Shown here: positions 19,451 to 28,140 of the stretch, one piece after another
Position numbering within the stretch: position 1 is the stretch's first letter
Layout of the letters: each line of letters begins with the position of its first letter
Assembly: GCA_019359595.1 (NCBI GenBank)
Contig: JAHHGZ010000009.1
Location: 1 to 64,000 of the forward strand
Direction of reading: 5' to 3'
Origin: Cyanomargarita calcarea GSE-NOS-MK-12-04C
Lineage (GTDB): Bacteria > Cyanobacteriota > Cyanobacteriia > Cyanobacteriales > Nostocaceae
DNA: 64,000 bases
The notes under the pieces: model-generated
Database searches by the model: none
What the model saw: only the letters and a program-made list of their open reading frames with translations
What the model was told of the DNA's origin: nothing
Translations under genes and position numbers: made by a program

Positions 19451-20023
19451 CTATATTTCAGAGAATAAAACATCTTCGTAGACGTCCGCTAGGGAACAAG
19501 AAAAATTCACGCTAGTTAACTGTATTTCCTGATTTTCTCTATAACTGTAAAGCTCCCATCTTCCTTCCGAATTGCGCCGAAAACAATCAATACGCTGGCG
19601 AGTTTGACTGATTAAGACATATTCTTGCAATGTTTCTAATTCTTGATAGTCACTAAATTTATCACCTCTGTCAAAAGCTTCAGTGGAGGGTGATAGAACT
19701 TCAATAATTAAGCTGGGATAGCGTTTAAAATATTCAAAATTTGTATCTCGTTGGTCGCAAGTGACCATAATATCAGGATAGTAGAAAATATTCAAAGATT
19801 CGATGCGGGCTTTCATGTCAGCAACGTAAATACGACAGCCAGTTCCGCGAATGTGATTTCTCAGCAGGGTGACTAAGTTAGCGGTAATTGTTACATGAGC
19901 ATCACTTGCCCCTGCCATTGCATAAATCTGCCCTTGGATATATTCATGTTTAATCGGGCTAGATTTTTCGGTTTCTAGGTATTCTTCTGGTGAAAGATAG
20001 GGGTGAGATTGACTAAGAACCAT
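19451..20023 (-). CDS. Uma2-family endonuclease-like protein (DUF820)
   Basis: 190 aa, the typical length for this very expanded cyanobacterial family. Conserved points are SPEEYLETEKSS, EYIQGQIYAMAGAS, the PD-(D/E)XK acidic residues in YYPDIMVTCD and LIIEVLSPSTEAFDRGDKF, and LQEYVLISQTRQRIDCF. It has the restriction-endonuclease fold. The biological role is unknown, and cleavage activity is assumed from the fold only. Monocistronic. A second member is at 43916-44503. Confidence 0.88.
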   Translation of the reverse strand: MVLSQSHPYLSPEEYLETEKSSPIKHEYIQGQIYAMAGASDAHVTITANLVTLLRNHIRGTGCRIYVADMKARIESLNIFYYPDIMVTCDQRDTNFEYFKRYPSLIIEVLSPSTEAFDRGDKFSDYQELETLQEYVLISQTRQRIDCFRRNSEGRWELYSYRENQEIQLTSVNFSCSLADVYEDVLFSEI

Positions 20024-20233
20024 ACAACTAAAGTGTTATATTTTGCACAAGGGTAAGTATGTCGATAATGTACAAGTTGGGCATTATTCTAATGGTAATG
20101 CTAATTGTGGGGATGATTGGGACTGAGATTTAGTCTTTTTCTTGGTTGATTCGCAAGCCCTCCTGCCCCCAATTCTGGGGGAGAATAAAATTCAGAGTTG
20201 AACAAACATATTATTCCCCCCTTCCCCAATTTT

Positions 20234-22045
20234 ATGGATTGCTCTTTTCTAGATATAGCTAAGTCTTTTTTACTCGAAAAAGTTGCAGTAGTTGCTTCGG
20301 AGATAGACAGCAACCCAGATGCTTTATTTCAAGCTTTGCGAGGTTTGGGGGAGTTGGGTTTACTGGCATTGCGGGTTCCGTGTCAATGGGGTGGGAAAGA
20401 AGCCAGTGAAGAAAGTTTTGGTGATTTTCAAGAATTAGTTGCTAGGTATTCTGGTGCTTTGGCTTTTCTGTTAACTCAACATGAGAGTGCTGCTGGTATG
20501 CTTGTTGCTAGCAGCAATTCGACGTTGCAAGAGGAATATCTACCACGTATGGGTAATGGTGAGGTTCTGCTGGGTGTGGGTTTTTCTCACCTGCGACGTG
20601 GGGGTGAACCGCTAATGACGGCTATACCTGTGGATGGAGGTTATCTGCTGGATGGGGTTGTGCCTTGGGTGACGGGATATAATTGTTTTCATGAGTTTAT
20701 TGTTGCTGCTACTTTGAGTAATGGGGGTGCTGTTTTTGGTGTGGTTCCTTTTAGCGATCGCCTAGTAGGTCAAGAAAGAGGAAGTATTACTTTTAGTCTG
20801 CCTTTGGAGTTGGCTGCTATGCCGTCAACTAATACTGTGAGTGTTAGTTTTAATGGTTGGTTTTTACCGCAAGAGTGTGTAGTTTTTATTAAACCGCCTG
20901 ATTGGATTCACGAAAATGATAAAAAGAATGTCCTAAAGGCTACTTTTTTGGCTACGGGATGCGCTTTGGCTGGTTTGGATATTGTTGAAGTGGCATCTCT
21001 GAAAAATTTACCTTTTATTACTGATGCTTTTGGATGTCTGCAACAGGAACTTAACGATTGTCGCACTGCTATTAGGGACGCGCAGCAGAATCTTTTGGGA
21101 ATGACGGAAAAGTTACAATTACGGGCTTGGGCTATTGATTTAGCTACGCGCATTGCTCATGCTGCAGTGACGGTTTCTAGTGGTGTCGCTAATTATAAGC
21201 ACCATCATGCACAGCGTGTTTATCGGGAGGCGTTGGTGTTTACTGTTACTGGTCAAACTAGTGATGTTATGGAGGCGACGTTGCAGAGGTTGACGCTTAG
21301 AACCCCACCCCAGCCCTCCCCGCAAGCAGGGAGGGAGGAAGAGGGGTTTTCTGCTTCAAGAAAAAATCAGATAATACATCTAAGCCATGTAATTGATATT
21401 GATATTCCTCAATGGGAGGGCGACCCAGAAGTAGATTTTGATACTGTGGCTGAGTTGGAGAAAGATGGCTATTACCTGCGGCGCTTTTCGATGGGAGAAC
21501 ATAGCGCTACTCATATCAATGCTCCGAAGAGTTTTTATCTCAATGGTGTAGGTATTGACGAATATCCGGCTGAGTCGCTATTCATATCTGCGGTAGTAAT
21601 TGATATCCGACGGGCGGCTGTGAATGCAGATTATACTCTCACTGTCGGCGATGTTCTGGCTTGGGAGAAAGAACACGGTGAGATGGCTGGTGGCTGTGTG
21701 GTGCTGCTGTATACTGGTTGGCAAGAAAAATGGGGCGATCGCAATGCTTTTATGAATCGGGATGGGGCAGGGAATGTGCATTTTCCTGGGTTTGGTCAGG
21801 ATGTTATTCAGTTTCTCGTTGATGAGCGGCAAATCGCTGGTGTCGGAATTGATACCCACGGTGTGGATTCAGGGTTAGATACAACTTTTGCTATCAACCA
21901 CATAGTGTTGGAGAAACCGCGTATTGTTTTGGAGAATTTGACCAATTTGGATAAGTTGCCGTCAAAAGGAATTATGCTGGCGATCGCTCCTCTGTTGTTA
22001 CGGGGTGGTTCTGGTTCTCCGGTTGGGGTGTTGGCGTTATTTTAA
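20234..22045 (+). CDS. Acyl-CoA dehydrogenase-like / cyclase-family fusion
   Basis: About 603 aa from the ATG giving MDCSFLDIAKSF; there is a TTG 12 codons earlier. Residues 1-355 resemble an acyl-CoA dehydrogenase (FLLTQHESAAGML, GNGEVLLGVGFSHLRRGG, then the helical C-terminal region with ATRIAHAAVTVSSG). From about 375 to the end is a cyclase/kynurenine-formamidase-like domain: IIHLSHVIDIDIPQWEGDPE, FSMGEHSATHINAPKSF with the metal-binding His-x-x-x-His type motif, and GVGIDTHGVDSG. The linker RTPPQPSPQAGREEEGF is encoded by a palindromic intergenic-type repeat. Two formerly separate genes appear to have been joined in frame. Substrates are unknown. Confidence 0.8.
   Translation: MDCSFLDIAKSFLLEKVAVVASEIDSNPDALFQALRGLGELGLLALRVPCQWGGKEASEESFGDFQELVARYSGALAFLLTQHESAAGMLVASSNSTLQEEYLPRMGNGEVLLGVGFSHLRRGGEPLMTAIPVDGGYLLDGVVPWVTGYNCFHEFIVAATLSNGGAVFGVVPFSDRLVGQERGSITFSLPLELAAMPSTNTVSVSFNGWFLPQECVVFIKPPDWIHENDKKNVLKATFLATGCALAGLDIVEVASLKNLPFITDAFGCLQQELNDCRTAIRDAQQNLLGMTEKLQLRAWAIDLATRIAHAAVTVSSGVANYKHHHAQRVYREALVFTVTGQTSDVMEATLQRLTLRTPPQPSPQAGREEEGFSASRKNQIIHLSHVIDIDIPQWEGDPEVDFDTVAELEKDGYYLRRFSMGEHSATHINAPKSFYLNGVGIDEYPAESLFISAVVIDIRRAAVNADYTLTVGDVLAWEKEHGEMAGGCVVLLYTGWQEKWGDRNAFMNRDGAGNVHFPGFGQDVIQFLVDERQIAGVGIDTHGVDSGLDTTFAINHIVLEKPRIVLENLTNLDKLPSKGIMLAIAPLLLRGGSGSPVGVLALF
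21301..21349 (+). repeat. Palindromic repeat forming a protein linker
   Basis: Arms AACCCCACCCCAGCCCTCCC and, after a short loop, a complementary GGGAGGGAGGAAGAGGGGTT stretch. The same GC-rich palindrome type is found between genes elsewhere (26065-26155). Here it lies inside a long ORF and is translated. Confidence 0.8.
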
Positions 22046-22083
22046 AGTTTTAGATATAAAATTATCAATATAGGGACTTAAAT

Positions 22084-22398
22084 ATGTCACAAAGAAGAGA
22101 AATTAAAAATATAATTTCTGGATTTTTTTTACTACTATTATTTCATCTAGCAGCCGTTATTTTAATCCTTGGTATTGCTGCTTTGACACAAAGTAGTTAT
22201 AATTTATCTTTGAGTATTATCGTTTACGGAATATACGGTTTTTCCCTTTGGCAGCTTATATATGTTATTCCACTTTCTTTATGGCTGAAAAATAAAGGCA
22301 AAATTTCTGTAATGAAAGGGGTAATCACAGCCGCAATTATTACTTTTTTAGTTTATGTTGGATGCTTTTTGTTAGTGGTTGCTTTTATTATCCGTTAA
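22084..22398 (+). CDS. Small three-helix membrane protein, unknown
   Basis: 104 aa with three hydrophobic segments (about 12-33, 42-65 and 79-103) separated by short charged stretches, MSQRREIKN at the start and WLKNKGKISVMKG between helices 2 and 3. Cytoplasmic N-terminus is likely from the positive charges. I do not recognise a family. It follows the fusion gene by 38 bp on the same strand and could be co-transcribed. Confidence 0.6.
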   Translation: MSQRREIKNIISGFFLLLLFHLAAVILILGIAALTQSSYNLSLSIIVYGIYGFSLWQLIYVIPLSLWLKNKGKISVMKGVITAAIITFLVYVGCFLLVVAFIIR

Positions 22399-22812
22399 TT
22401 TTTTCTGAAATTTTGAATTTAAAATACAGTTAAATAATTGATTGCAAAGATCAGATTATAAATACAATGACTCCAAGGACTACGGCTGTTAAGGTGACTC
22501 AATTCGGATTGCAAAACACTTAGTCTTAACTCTTCCCTTCGCGTTCTACCGAAGCGGAAGGCGAAGCGCCTATTGCGTCTAAGCCGAGACGGCTGGCTTC
22601 GCCTACGCGGTCAAAACATATCTTTTTTTTAACCGCGAAGATGAGAAGAAGCGAAGGAAAGATTATTTCACAGCTTACACCTTAACAGCCATACTCTAAA
22701 GACTTAAATAGGTATCTCGGCTCAATGCCGAGCAGTCGTCATGAGGAACCCTCAAATTCTAAAAATTTAGAGTATATTTAGTAACAAGTGTCCCTGGGCG
22801 TAGTTTGACTTT
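22399..22812. other. Intergenic region with repeat fragments
   Basis: No gene. Positions 22536-22612 hold two stacked small dispersed repeats (ending GCTTCGCCTACGCGG), which match one arm of the long hairpin at 5794-5970. The region just before the next gene is the probable promoter. Confidence 0.55.
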
Positions 22813-24108
22813 ATGAACGTGAGAAAATTGCTGTCCGTACTGACAATTAGCTGCCATTTGATAGTTTTGGGGAGTATGGCTTCGACTGCAGTGGAGGTGA
22901 AAGCCCAACTGCGAGGTATTCCTTTATCATGTTATGTCAGTGTTGGCGCTCCTACTGCCTCACCAGGACCGTTAATTTTAATGGCTGAGGTGACATCGGG
23001 ATATTGGGGGGAAGTGGCCCTTGCTTATGCTGATGCGAAACAATTCGATCGCGCTGTAGGATTGTTGAAGCGTTTGGATCATGACCAGATCAAAAAAGAT
23101 ACTATGCTTTCGATCGCTACTAAAGCTATGGTTAGCGGTAAGTACGATCTGGCATTAAAAATTGTCCAAAGTATTAATGATGAAGATGGGGCAATCGAGA
23201 AAGCTAAAGGTTTAGCTATTATCGCTCGTCAATATGCTTCTTCGGGAAATCAAAAGCAAGGGGATCGGCTTTTTTCTCAGTCAGAAAAGTATGCCCGGAA
23301 ACTAAAGCCGGAAATGTCTGCAATGGCACTTTCTTATATTGCAATTGAATATGCTGCTGCTAATCGCTTTCAATCGGCACTGAAAATTGCCCAAAATCTT
23401 CCACCTGATGACTTTCCTAAGTTTATGGCTTTGGCTGGGATAGTTGCAGAATATGCAGGCAAAGGTAAATTTGAGGACTCAGTGCGATTGGCGAGAACTA
23501 TTAAGGATGACTATCACCAAAGTAACGCATTCTCAGCGATCGCAAAACAGGCTACAGTTGCTCAATTATCGCAAATTCAACCGATGGCTCTGGCTATTAA
23601 GGATGATAATTACAAAGTCACTGCTTTAGCGGCGATCGCTATGAGGTATGTTGTTAAAGGGGAATTTCAACGAGCTAGTGAGTTAGAGAAAATTTTGGTT
23701 GCGATTGACCCCGGTAGTTCGGCGTATTATCAATTACCTGGTGAGTATGCTAAGGCTGGTCGCTTTCCCAGTGCGATCGCTTTGGTCAATCAGATGCAGA
23801 AGGGTTATTGGCAAGATGTTGCGATGGCTAGTATTGCGAGTGAGTATGCAAGGGCTGGCCAGTATGACCAAGGGCTGAAATTTGCTGATACAATTGCCTC
23901 GGCTGAAGGAAAAAATAAGGCGATACAGGCGATCGCGACTGAGTATGGACAATCTGGGCAGTACGATCGGGCGAAGGTGTTGTTGAAAGGTATTAGGTCT
24001 GTTGATGATGGTGAGGGTTTGAATGTTGAGGGTTTGAATATTAAGGAACATTATATTCCTTTGTTGGAGTGTGCGCAACGAGGGGGGAAGGGATATAAAG
24101 GGGTGTGA
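22813..24108 (+). CDS. Exported alpha-solenoid (TPR-like) repeat protein
   Basis: 431 aa with a signal peptide (MNVRKLLSVLTISCHLIVLG..., cleavage near VKAQ). The mature part is built from about ten ~36-residue helical repeats with the pattern IAxEYAxxGxFxxALxxA, for example GYWGEVALAYADAKQFDRAV and VAMASIASEYARAGQYDQGL. These are TPR-like superhelical repeats, a binding scaffold in the periplasm. There is no catalytic motif. No function can be assigned. It is followed by a hairpin element. Confidence 0.78.
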   Translation: MNVRKLLSVLTISCHLIVLGSMASTAVEVKAQLRGIPLSCYVSVGAPTASPGPLILMAEVTSGYWGEVALAYADAKQFDRAVGLLKRLDHDQIKKDTMLSIATKAMVSGKYDLALKIVQSINDEDGAIEKAKGLAIIARQYASSGNQKQGDRLFSQSEKYARKLKPEMSAMALSYIAIEYAAANRFQSALKIAQNLPPDDFPKFMALAGIVAEYAGKGKFEDSVRLARTIKDDYHQSNAFSAIAKQATVAQLSQIQPMALAIKDDNYKVTALAAIAMRYVVKGEFQRASELEKILVAIDPGSSAYYQLPGEYAKAGRFPSAIALVNQMQKGYWQDVAMASIASEYARAGQYDQGLKFADTIASAEGKNKAIQAIATEYGQSGQYDRAKVLLKGIRSVDDGEGLNVEGLNIKEHYIPLLECAQRGGKGYKGV

Positions 24109-24205
24109 TATGATGTTTGGTTACGATTGTAGTTACAATATCCTGCAGGAGGCAAGCCAGATGAATTGTAACTACATAGAAGTTGTTAAAAATCTTGATT
24201 TATTG

Positions 24206-24298
24206 AACCGCCAAGACGCCAAGTACGCGAAGGAAGAAATAAGAGTAGGACTTACGCAAAAACTCTTTTACTTGGCGTACTTGGCGTACTTGGCGGTT
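24206..24298. repeat. Long hairpin element
   Basis: The left arm AACCGCCAAGACGCCAAGTA pairs with the right arm TACTTGGCGTACTTGGCGGTT at the end of the element. GACTTACGCAAAAACT inside faces its near complement just outside (about 24320-24340). This is the same architecture as the hairpin at 5794-5970 but with different sequence, and it is not a tRNA. Confidence 0.7.
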
Positions 24299-24445
24299 AA
24301 TTAAATAAAAGTTTCTGGCAATTTTTGCGTCAGGTCTAATGATATCAGTTCCGACTGCGCTGAGTAGGTGCTGCTTGACTCTAACCGATAAAATAAGCGA
24401 CACTAATACAAAGGTTTCAGTGCATCGCGAGCTTAGTTTTTGATT

Positions 24446-25942
24446 ATGACCACACCGTTAATTTGCCGTAATTTCATTGATGGTCAATGGTTAAATGCTA
24501 CAGATAATGCTTCTTTAGTAAGTGGTAATCCTGCTAGTAAGAACGAAGTTGTCGCGACTTTTCCCCGCTCTACAATATCTGACGCAAATGCAGCGGTTGC
24601 TTCTGCTCGCAAGGCTTACCGCAGTTGGCGACTTGTCCCCGCTCCGGCTCGTGCTGAATATATCCAGCGAGTTGGGGAGGTTTTGGGTAAGTATAAAGAG
24701 GAACTGGCACTTTTAATCAGTCGGGAGATGGGTAAACCTCTAACTGAAGCGCGGGGTGATGTGCAAGAGGGTATCGACTGTGCTTATTATACTGCTGGGG
24801 AAGGACGGCGGATGTTTGGGCAAACTACACCGTCGGAAATGCCGAACAAATTTGCGATGACGGTGAGGATGCCTATTGGTGTTTGCGCTTTAATTACTCC
24901 TTGGAATTTCCCGGTGGCTATTCCCTGTTGGAAAGCGATGCCGGCGTTGGTGTGTGGGAATACTGTTATTCTAAAACCTGCGGAAGATACGCCGGCTTGT
25001 GCAACTAAACTTGTGGAAATTTTTGCGGAAGCTGGTTTGCCACCGGGTGTGATTAATTTATTGCATGGGTTGGGTGAGGAAGCGGGGAAGGTTTTGGTTG
25101 AACATTCGGATGTTGATTTGGTGTCGTTTACGGGTTCGAGTGAAACTGGGGCTTTTGTTGGTGCTACTTGCGGTCGCACTCACAAGCGTGTGTGTCTGGA
25201 AATGGGGGGAAAAAATGCTCAGGTGGTGATGGAAGATGCAGACTTGGAACTTGCTGTTGAGGGTGCTGTTTGGGGTGCATTTGGCACGGCTGGGCAGAGG
25301 TGTACGGCTACCAGTCGCTTAATTTTGCACCGTGATATTAAGCAAAAGTTTACTAAGATGCTTGTTGAGCGCAGTCAGAAGTTACGTTTGGGTGCTGGGT
25401 ATGAGAGTGATACAGAGATTGGCCCGATAATTAATGAAAGGCAACTGCAACGGGTGAGTAAATATTTAGATATTGCTCGTGAGGAAGGTGCAGAGGTGTT
25501 GATTGGTGGAGAAATCGCTACTGAGGGTGAATTGAAGAATGGTTATTTCTTTCAACCCACGATTTTGGATAATGTCACACCCCAAATGCGGGTTGCGCAG
25601 GAGGAAATATTTGGTCCAGTGGTGGCATTGATTGAGGTAAGCTCTTTTGAAGAGGCGATCGCTATTCTGAATGATACTAATTACGGTCTTTCTTCTTCAA
25701 TTTATACCCGCGATATCAACCGCGCTTTTACGGCGATGCGCGATATCGAAGCTGGCATTACTTATATTAATGGGCCTACTATCGGGGCTGAGGTTCATTT
25801 GCCCTTTGGTGGGGTGAAACAAACTGGTAATGGACATCGGGAGGCTGGTAGTACGGCTTTGGATGTTTTTACGGAGTGGAAGAGTGTTTATGTTGACTTT
25901 TCGGGGAGTTTGCAACGGGCGCAGATTGATAATCGGGAGTGA
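24446..25942 (+). CDS. Aldehyde dehydrogenase family protein
   Basis: 498 aa from the ATG giving MTTPLICRNFIDGQW. It is an NAD(P)-dependent aldehyde dehydrogenase with the usual landmarks: LITPWNFPVAIPCWK (cofactor and oxyanion Asn), TGSSETGAFVGA, catalytic Glu in LEMGGKNAQVV, catalytic Cys in GTAGQRCTATSR, and EEIFGPVVALIEV. Length is normal. The closest groups are alpha-ketoglutaric-semialdehyde/aminoadipate-semialdehyde-type enzymes, but substrate cannot be fixed from sequence. It has its own promoter region (24299-24445) and no operon partner. It is distinct from the SSADH at the right end of the window. Confidence 0.92.
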   Translation: MTTPLICRNFIDGQWLNATDNASLVSGNPASKNEVVATFPRSTISDANAAVASARKAYRSWRLVPAPARAEYIQRVGEVLGKYKEELALLISREMGKPLTEARGDVQEGIDCAYYTAGEGRRMFGQTTPSEMPNKFAMTVRMPIGVCALITPWNFPVAIPCWKAMPALVCGNTVILKPAEDTPACATKLVEIFAEAGLPPGVINLLHGLGEEAGKVLVEHSDVDLVSFTGSSETGAFVGATCGRTHKRVCLEMGGKNAQVVMEDADLELAVEGAVWGAFGTAGQRCTATSRLILHRDIKQKFTKMLVERSQKLRLGAGYESDTEIGPIINERQLQRVSKYLDIAREEGAEVLIGGEIATEGELKNGYFFQPTILDNVTPQMRVAQEEIFGPVVALIEVSSFEEAIAILNDTNYGLSSSIYTRDINRAFTAMRDIEAGITYINGPTIGAEVHLPFGGVKQTGNGHREAGSTALDVFTEWKSVYVDFSGSLQRAQIDNRE

Positions 25943-26032
25943 ACCATCCTAGGTCACTGAATGCGACAATCTCCCACCGATAGCATTATGGCTGAAACAT
26001 TTGCTCTATAATGATTTGAGTATTTTTAATTT

Positions 26033-26180
26033 GGCTTTGCTGAATCCGGGTATGAATTGCTAAATTTACCCTCACCCTAGCCCTCTCCCCAAGGGAGAGG
26101 GGACAAGAATTAAAAGCTCCCCTCTCCCTGGGGAGAGGGGCTGGGGGTGAGGGTAATTCATACCTCAATTCAGCAACGCC
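26033..26180. mobile_element. MITE-like element with 26-bp inverted ends
   Basis: The left end GGCTTTGCTGAATCCGGGTA and the complement of the right end, GGCGTTGCTGAATTGAGGTA, both continue TGAATT. The interior is a palindrome of CCCTCTCCCC-type arms. 148 bp, no coding capacity. Confidence 0.7.
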
Positions 26181-26244
26181 GTTAATTTTACCCAAATTTG
26201 TACGAATTTCCTTTTTTGGGCACAGTCCCGCGTAGCCTAAGACG

Positions 26245-26559
26245 ATGAATATCCCTGTTTCTCAGGATTATCAATATCAATTTGGTGGTAGTCTTCCTGC
26301 TAATGCGCCTACCTATGTTACACGCAAAGCTGATAAAGAGACGAGCAGAAGGCAGCGTATTTATTAGATTTATATCAACAAGTGTGGCACTCAGGAGAGA
26401 TTGATACTGATAATAGTGTCGAACAAAGCAATTTACAGTTAGCGGGAATCGTTGTTAAAAAAGAGAGTAAGTTAAAGGTTTATAATCTGATTTATCAAAA
26501 TATTTTTGATAACATTTGGATTGAGAAAGCTTTAGTCAGTTTGCGCCCATACTATAAAC
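26245..26559 (+). pseudogene. AAA_35-type ATPase relic (N- and C-terminal scraps)
   Basis: ATG at 26245 gives MNIPVSQDYQYQFGGSLPAN followed by APTYVTRKADKE, the hallmark N-terminus of cyanobacterial AAA-like (AAA_35) proteins. The frame is then lost, and from 26343 another frame reads EQKAAYLLDLYQQVWHSGEI and later LAGIVVKKESKLKVYNLIYQ, ending LRPY, the hallmark C-terminus of such domains. The whole nucleotide-binding core (about 300 residues) is deleted. The 3' end is cut at the junction with the inserted toxin-antitoxin remnant. Confidence 0.8.
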
Positions 26560-26713
26560 TACCCATACCAGGAGTACGTGCTAACTGTGCAAAACTTTGC
26601 CGTGCAGAATCAAAGAACTTAAGTGCTGCTTCTTGATTTTCCTGAGAAATATAAGCAAAATGCTGATCAATATCTGAGCTAGCTTGGGGAGTTATTACAA
26701 TCCGCTTCGTCAT
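26552..26713 (-). pseudogene. Truncated ParE/RelE-type toxin
   Basis: Begins MTKRIVITPQASSDIDQHFA 9 bp after the antitoxin stop, behind a GTGAGGAAG ribosome site. It has ParE features (helix pair, then ARQSFAQLARTPGMG) and stops after 53 residues where the AAA_35 relic begins. ParE toxins are about 95-105 aa with their functional C-terminal strands and Arg/Phe residues, so this one is almost certainly inactive. Confidence 0.78.
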
Positions 26714-26722
26714 TCTTCCTCA

Positions 26723-26965
26723 CTAATGCAACCTGTTCATTAACTGAAAGCGCTTTTGCTCCCACCATTCTGGAGTAACTTCGATTGGTTCACCACTCTC
26801 AAGACCTTCTACTAACAGCATCTCTACACGCTTTTTAGCAATACGTTCTTGTTCTTGTATGAGCAGATGCTGAATATACTCACTTGCATTGCTATAACCA
26901 CCTGTGGAAACCTGCTCATCAACAAATGCTTGGATTTGCTCAGGCAGGGAGATATCGAGCTTTTC
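26723..26965 (-). CDS. parD: ParD-family antitoxin
   Basis: 80 aa from the ATG giving MEKLDISLPEQIQAFVDEQV, a ribbon-helix-helix start typical of ParD, then GGYSNASEYIQHLLIQEQER. The C-terminal part that would wrap the toxin is present. In intact modules ParD represses its own operon and neutralises the ParE gyrase toxin encoded next. Here the toxin is truncated, so the antitoxin is an orphan. The module sits between two AAA_35 relics, as if inserted there. Confidence 0.85.
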   Translation of the reverse strand, partial: EKLDISLPEQIQAFVDEQVSTGGYSNASEYIQHLLIQEQERIAKKRVEMLLVEGLESGEPIEVTPEWWEQKRFQLMNRLH

Positions 26966-26997
26966 CATAAATACTATCCTTAATTTGGTCATCCTTA

Positions 26998-27487
26998 TTT
27001 ATTAAGAACTGCTCTTTATCAAATTGCTAAGGGTAATTTAACTCTACAACAATTTCTGAAAGTGGCGCCGACTGACGAAGGATTATTTGGGGATTTTTTA
27101 TACCACTATCTTTTACTTCTGGAAGATTATGATACCAATTCTGTATGAGGTTGCGCTTTATTCACCCACACCCTAGAAGGGTGGGCGCCAGGTGCTTCAA
27201 GTCGGCGGAGCCGCCCAACGCACTGGCTCGGCTATACGTTGCTTGCTTAGAGCGGAGGGGTACAAAGCCCACCTGCGTGGGCTAATTAGGCGCATCTTCA
27301 TAATATTTGGTATGAGTTGTTGAAAACAGCGATGCAACAAGTAATTAAGAGTGATATTCCTGTTAAATTAGATTCAGTACAAGCCTTTAAATTACGCAGT
27401 ATGGGACTAATTGAACCATTAGGCAATAAAGTGCAATCCCTTTGTAATTTATATCGCCTTTATTTTCAAGAACGCTTATCTGAATGA
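26998..27487 (+). pseudogene. Second AAA_35-type relic, C-terminal part, split by a MITE
   Basis: From about 26998 the frame YLLRTALYQIAKGNLTLQQF runs on into APTDEGLFGDFLYHYLLLLEDY, is interrupted at 27133 by a 180-bp MITE, and resumes as ELLKTAMQQVIKSD, then VKLDSVQAFKLRSMGLIEP and LCNLYRLYFQERLSE, ending at 27487. This is the C-terminal third of an AAA_35 domain protein. Removing the MITE plus one TGA duplicate rejoins the frame exactly (EDY-ELLK). The N-terminal two thirds are absent. Confidence 0.85.
27133..27312. mobile_element. MITE copy B (TACC...GGTA family), 180 bp
   Basis: Ends TACCAATTCTGTATGAGGTT and (complement of right end) TACCAAATATTATGAAGATG. It is flanked on both sides by TGA. 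The interior carries GC-rich palindromes (GCCCACC / GGTGGGC type). It interrupts an AAA_35 relic. Confidence 0.88.
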
Positions 27488-27567
27488 TTACACCAGTACA
27501 ACAAGGCAAAAGTAAAAAGTAAATAATGACTTCAAATTATAAATAATAGCCAATTTAAGTAGTAAAT

Positions 27568-27795
27568 ATGCATCCCATACTAAAGGTCGATATCGCTGAA
27601 TTAAGTATATCGGAGCGAATACAATTAGCAGAGGATTTATGGGATAGTATTCTGGCTGAGAGTAATGTAGATGAATTTCCTTTGAGTGAAGGTCAAAAAC
27701 AAGAATTAGATAGACGTTTAGAAATACATTGTCAAAACCCACAGCAGGGTTCAACTTGGGAAGAGGTTAAGCAAAGACTGGGTTTTCATAAATGA
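27568..27795 (+). CDS. Addiction-module antitoxin component (TIGR02574-like)
   Basis: 75 aa: VDIAELSISERIQLAEDLWDS, then LSEGQKQELDRRLEIH and TWEEVKQRLGF. This is the standard layout of the small helical 'putative addiction module component' family, which normally precedes a RelE/ParE toxin by a few bases. No toxin follows here; the next gene is an unrelated 91-aa protein. Either the toxin was lost or the antitoxin has a remote partner. Confidence 0.82.
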   Translation: MHPILKVDIAELSISERIQLAEDLWDSILAESNVDEFPLSEGQKQELDRRLEIHCQNPQQGSTWEEVKQRLGFHK

Positions 27796-27864
27796 GTTAT
27801 CAGCTAATTATTTGCCTTTATAATGATAATATAGAAAAAGAGTAGGGTAAAAGCAGGTGTAATT

Positions 27865-28140
27865 ATGCAGGCTATTTTTTGGACTGTAGAGGAAGTTGCC
27901 CAAAGAGCCAAACAGTTTTACGATCAGGGGATTCGCTCAGAGGTTGAGCATGGCGATAATATTGGCAAGATGATTGTGATTGATGCTGAAACTGGCGAAT
28001 ATGGAATTGATAAAAGTGGTGTAGAATCAGCATTAAGTTTAAAGCACAAGAACCCAAACGCTAGATTATTTACTATGCGAATTGGTTATGATGTTGCTGT
28101 CAGCTTTGGTCATGCTCCTATGGAGCGTACAGTTCAATGA
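27865..28140 (+). CDS. Unknown 91-aa protein, partner of the aspartic protease
   Basis: Not assigned to a named family. Predicted mixed alpha/beta with an acidic middle (MIVIDAETGEYGIDKSGVES). It overlaps the downstream protease gene by 4 bp (ATGA), so the two are translationally coupled. The pairing of a ~90-aa protein with a ~125-aa clan-AA protease gives a compact two-gene module like a toxin-antitoxin pair, but I see no direct evidence of such a function. Confidence 0.65.
   Translation: MQAIFWTVEEVAQRAKQFYDQGIRSEVEHGDNIGKMIVIDAETGEYGIDKSGVESALSLKHKNPNARLFTMRIGYDVAVSFGHAPMERTVQ

Noticed and set aside
24206-24298. Candidate tRNA or structured RNA
   Set aside because: It is a simple inverted-repeat hairpin of the dispersed-repeat type, with no anticodon or T-loop features.
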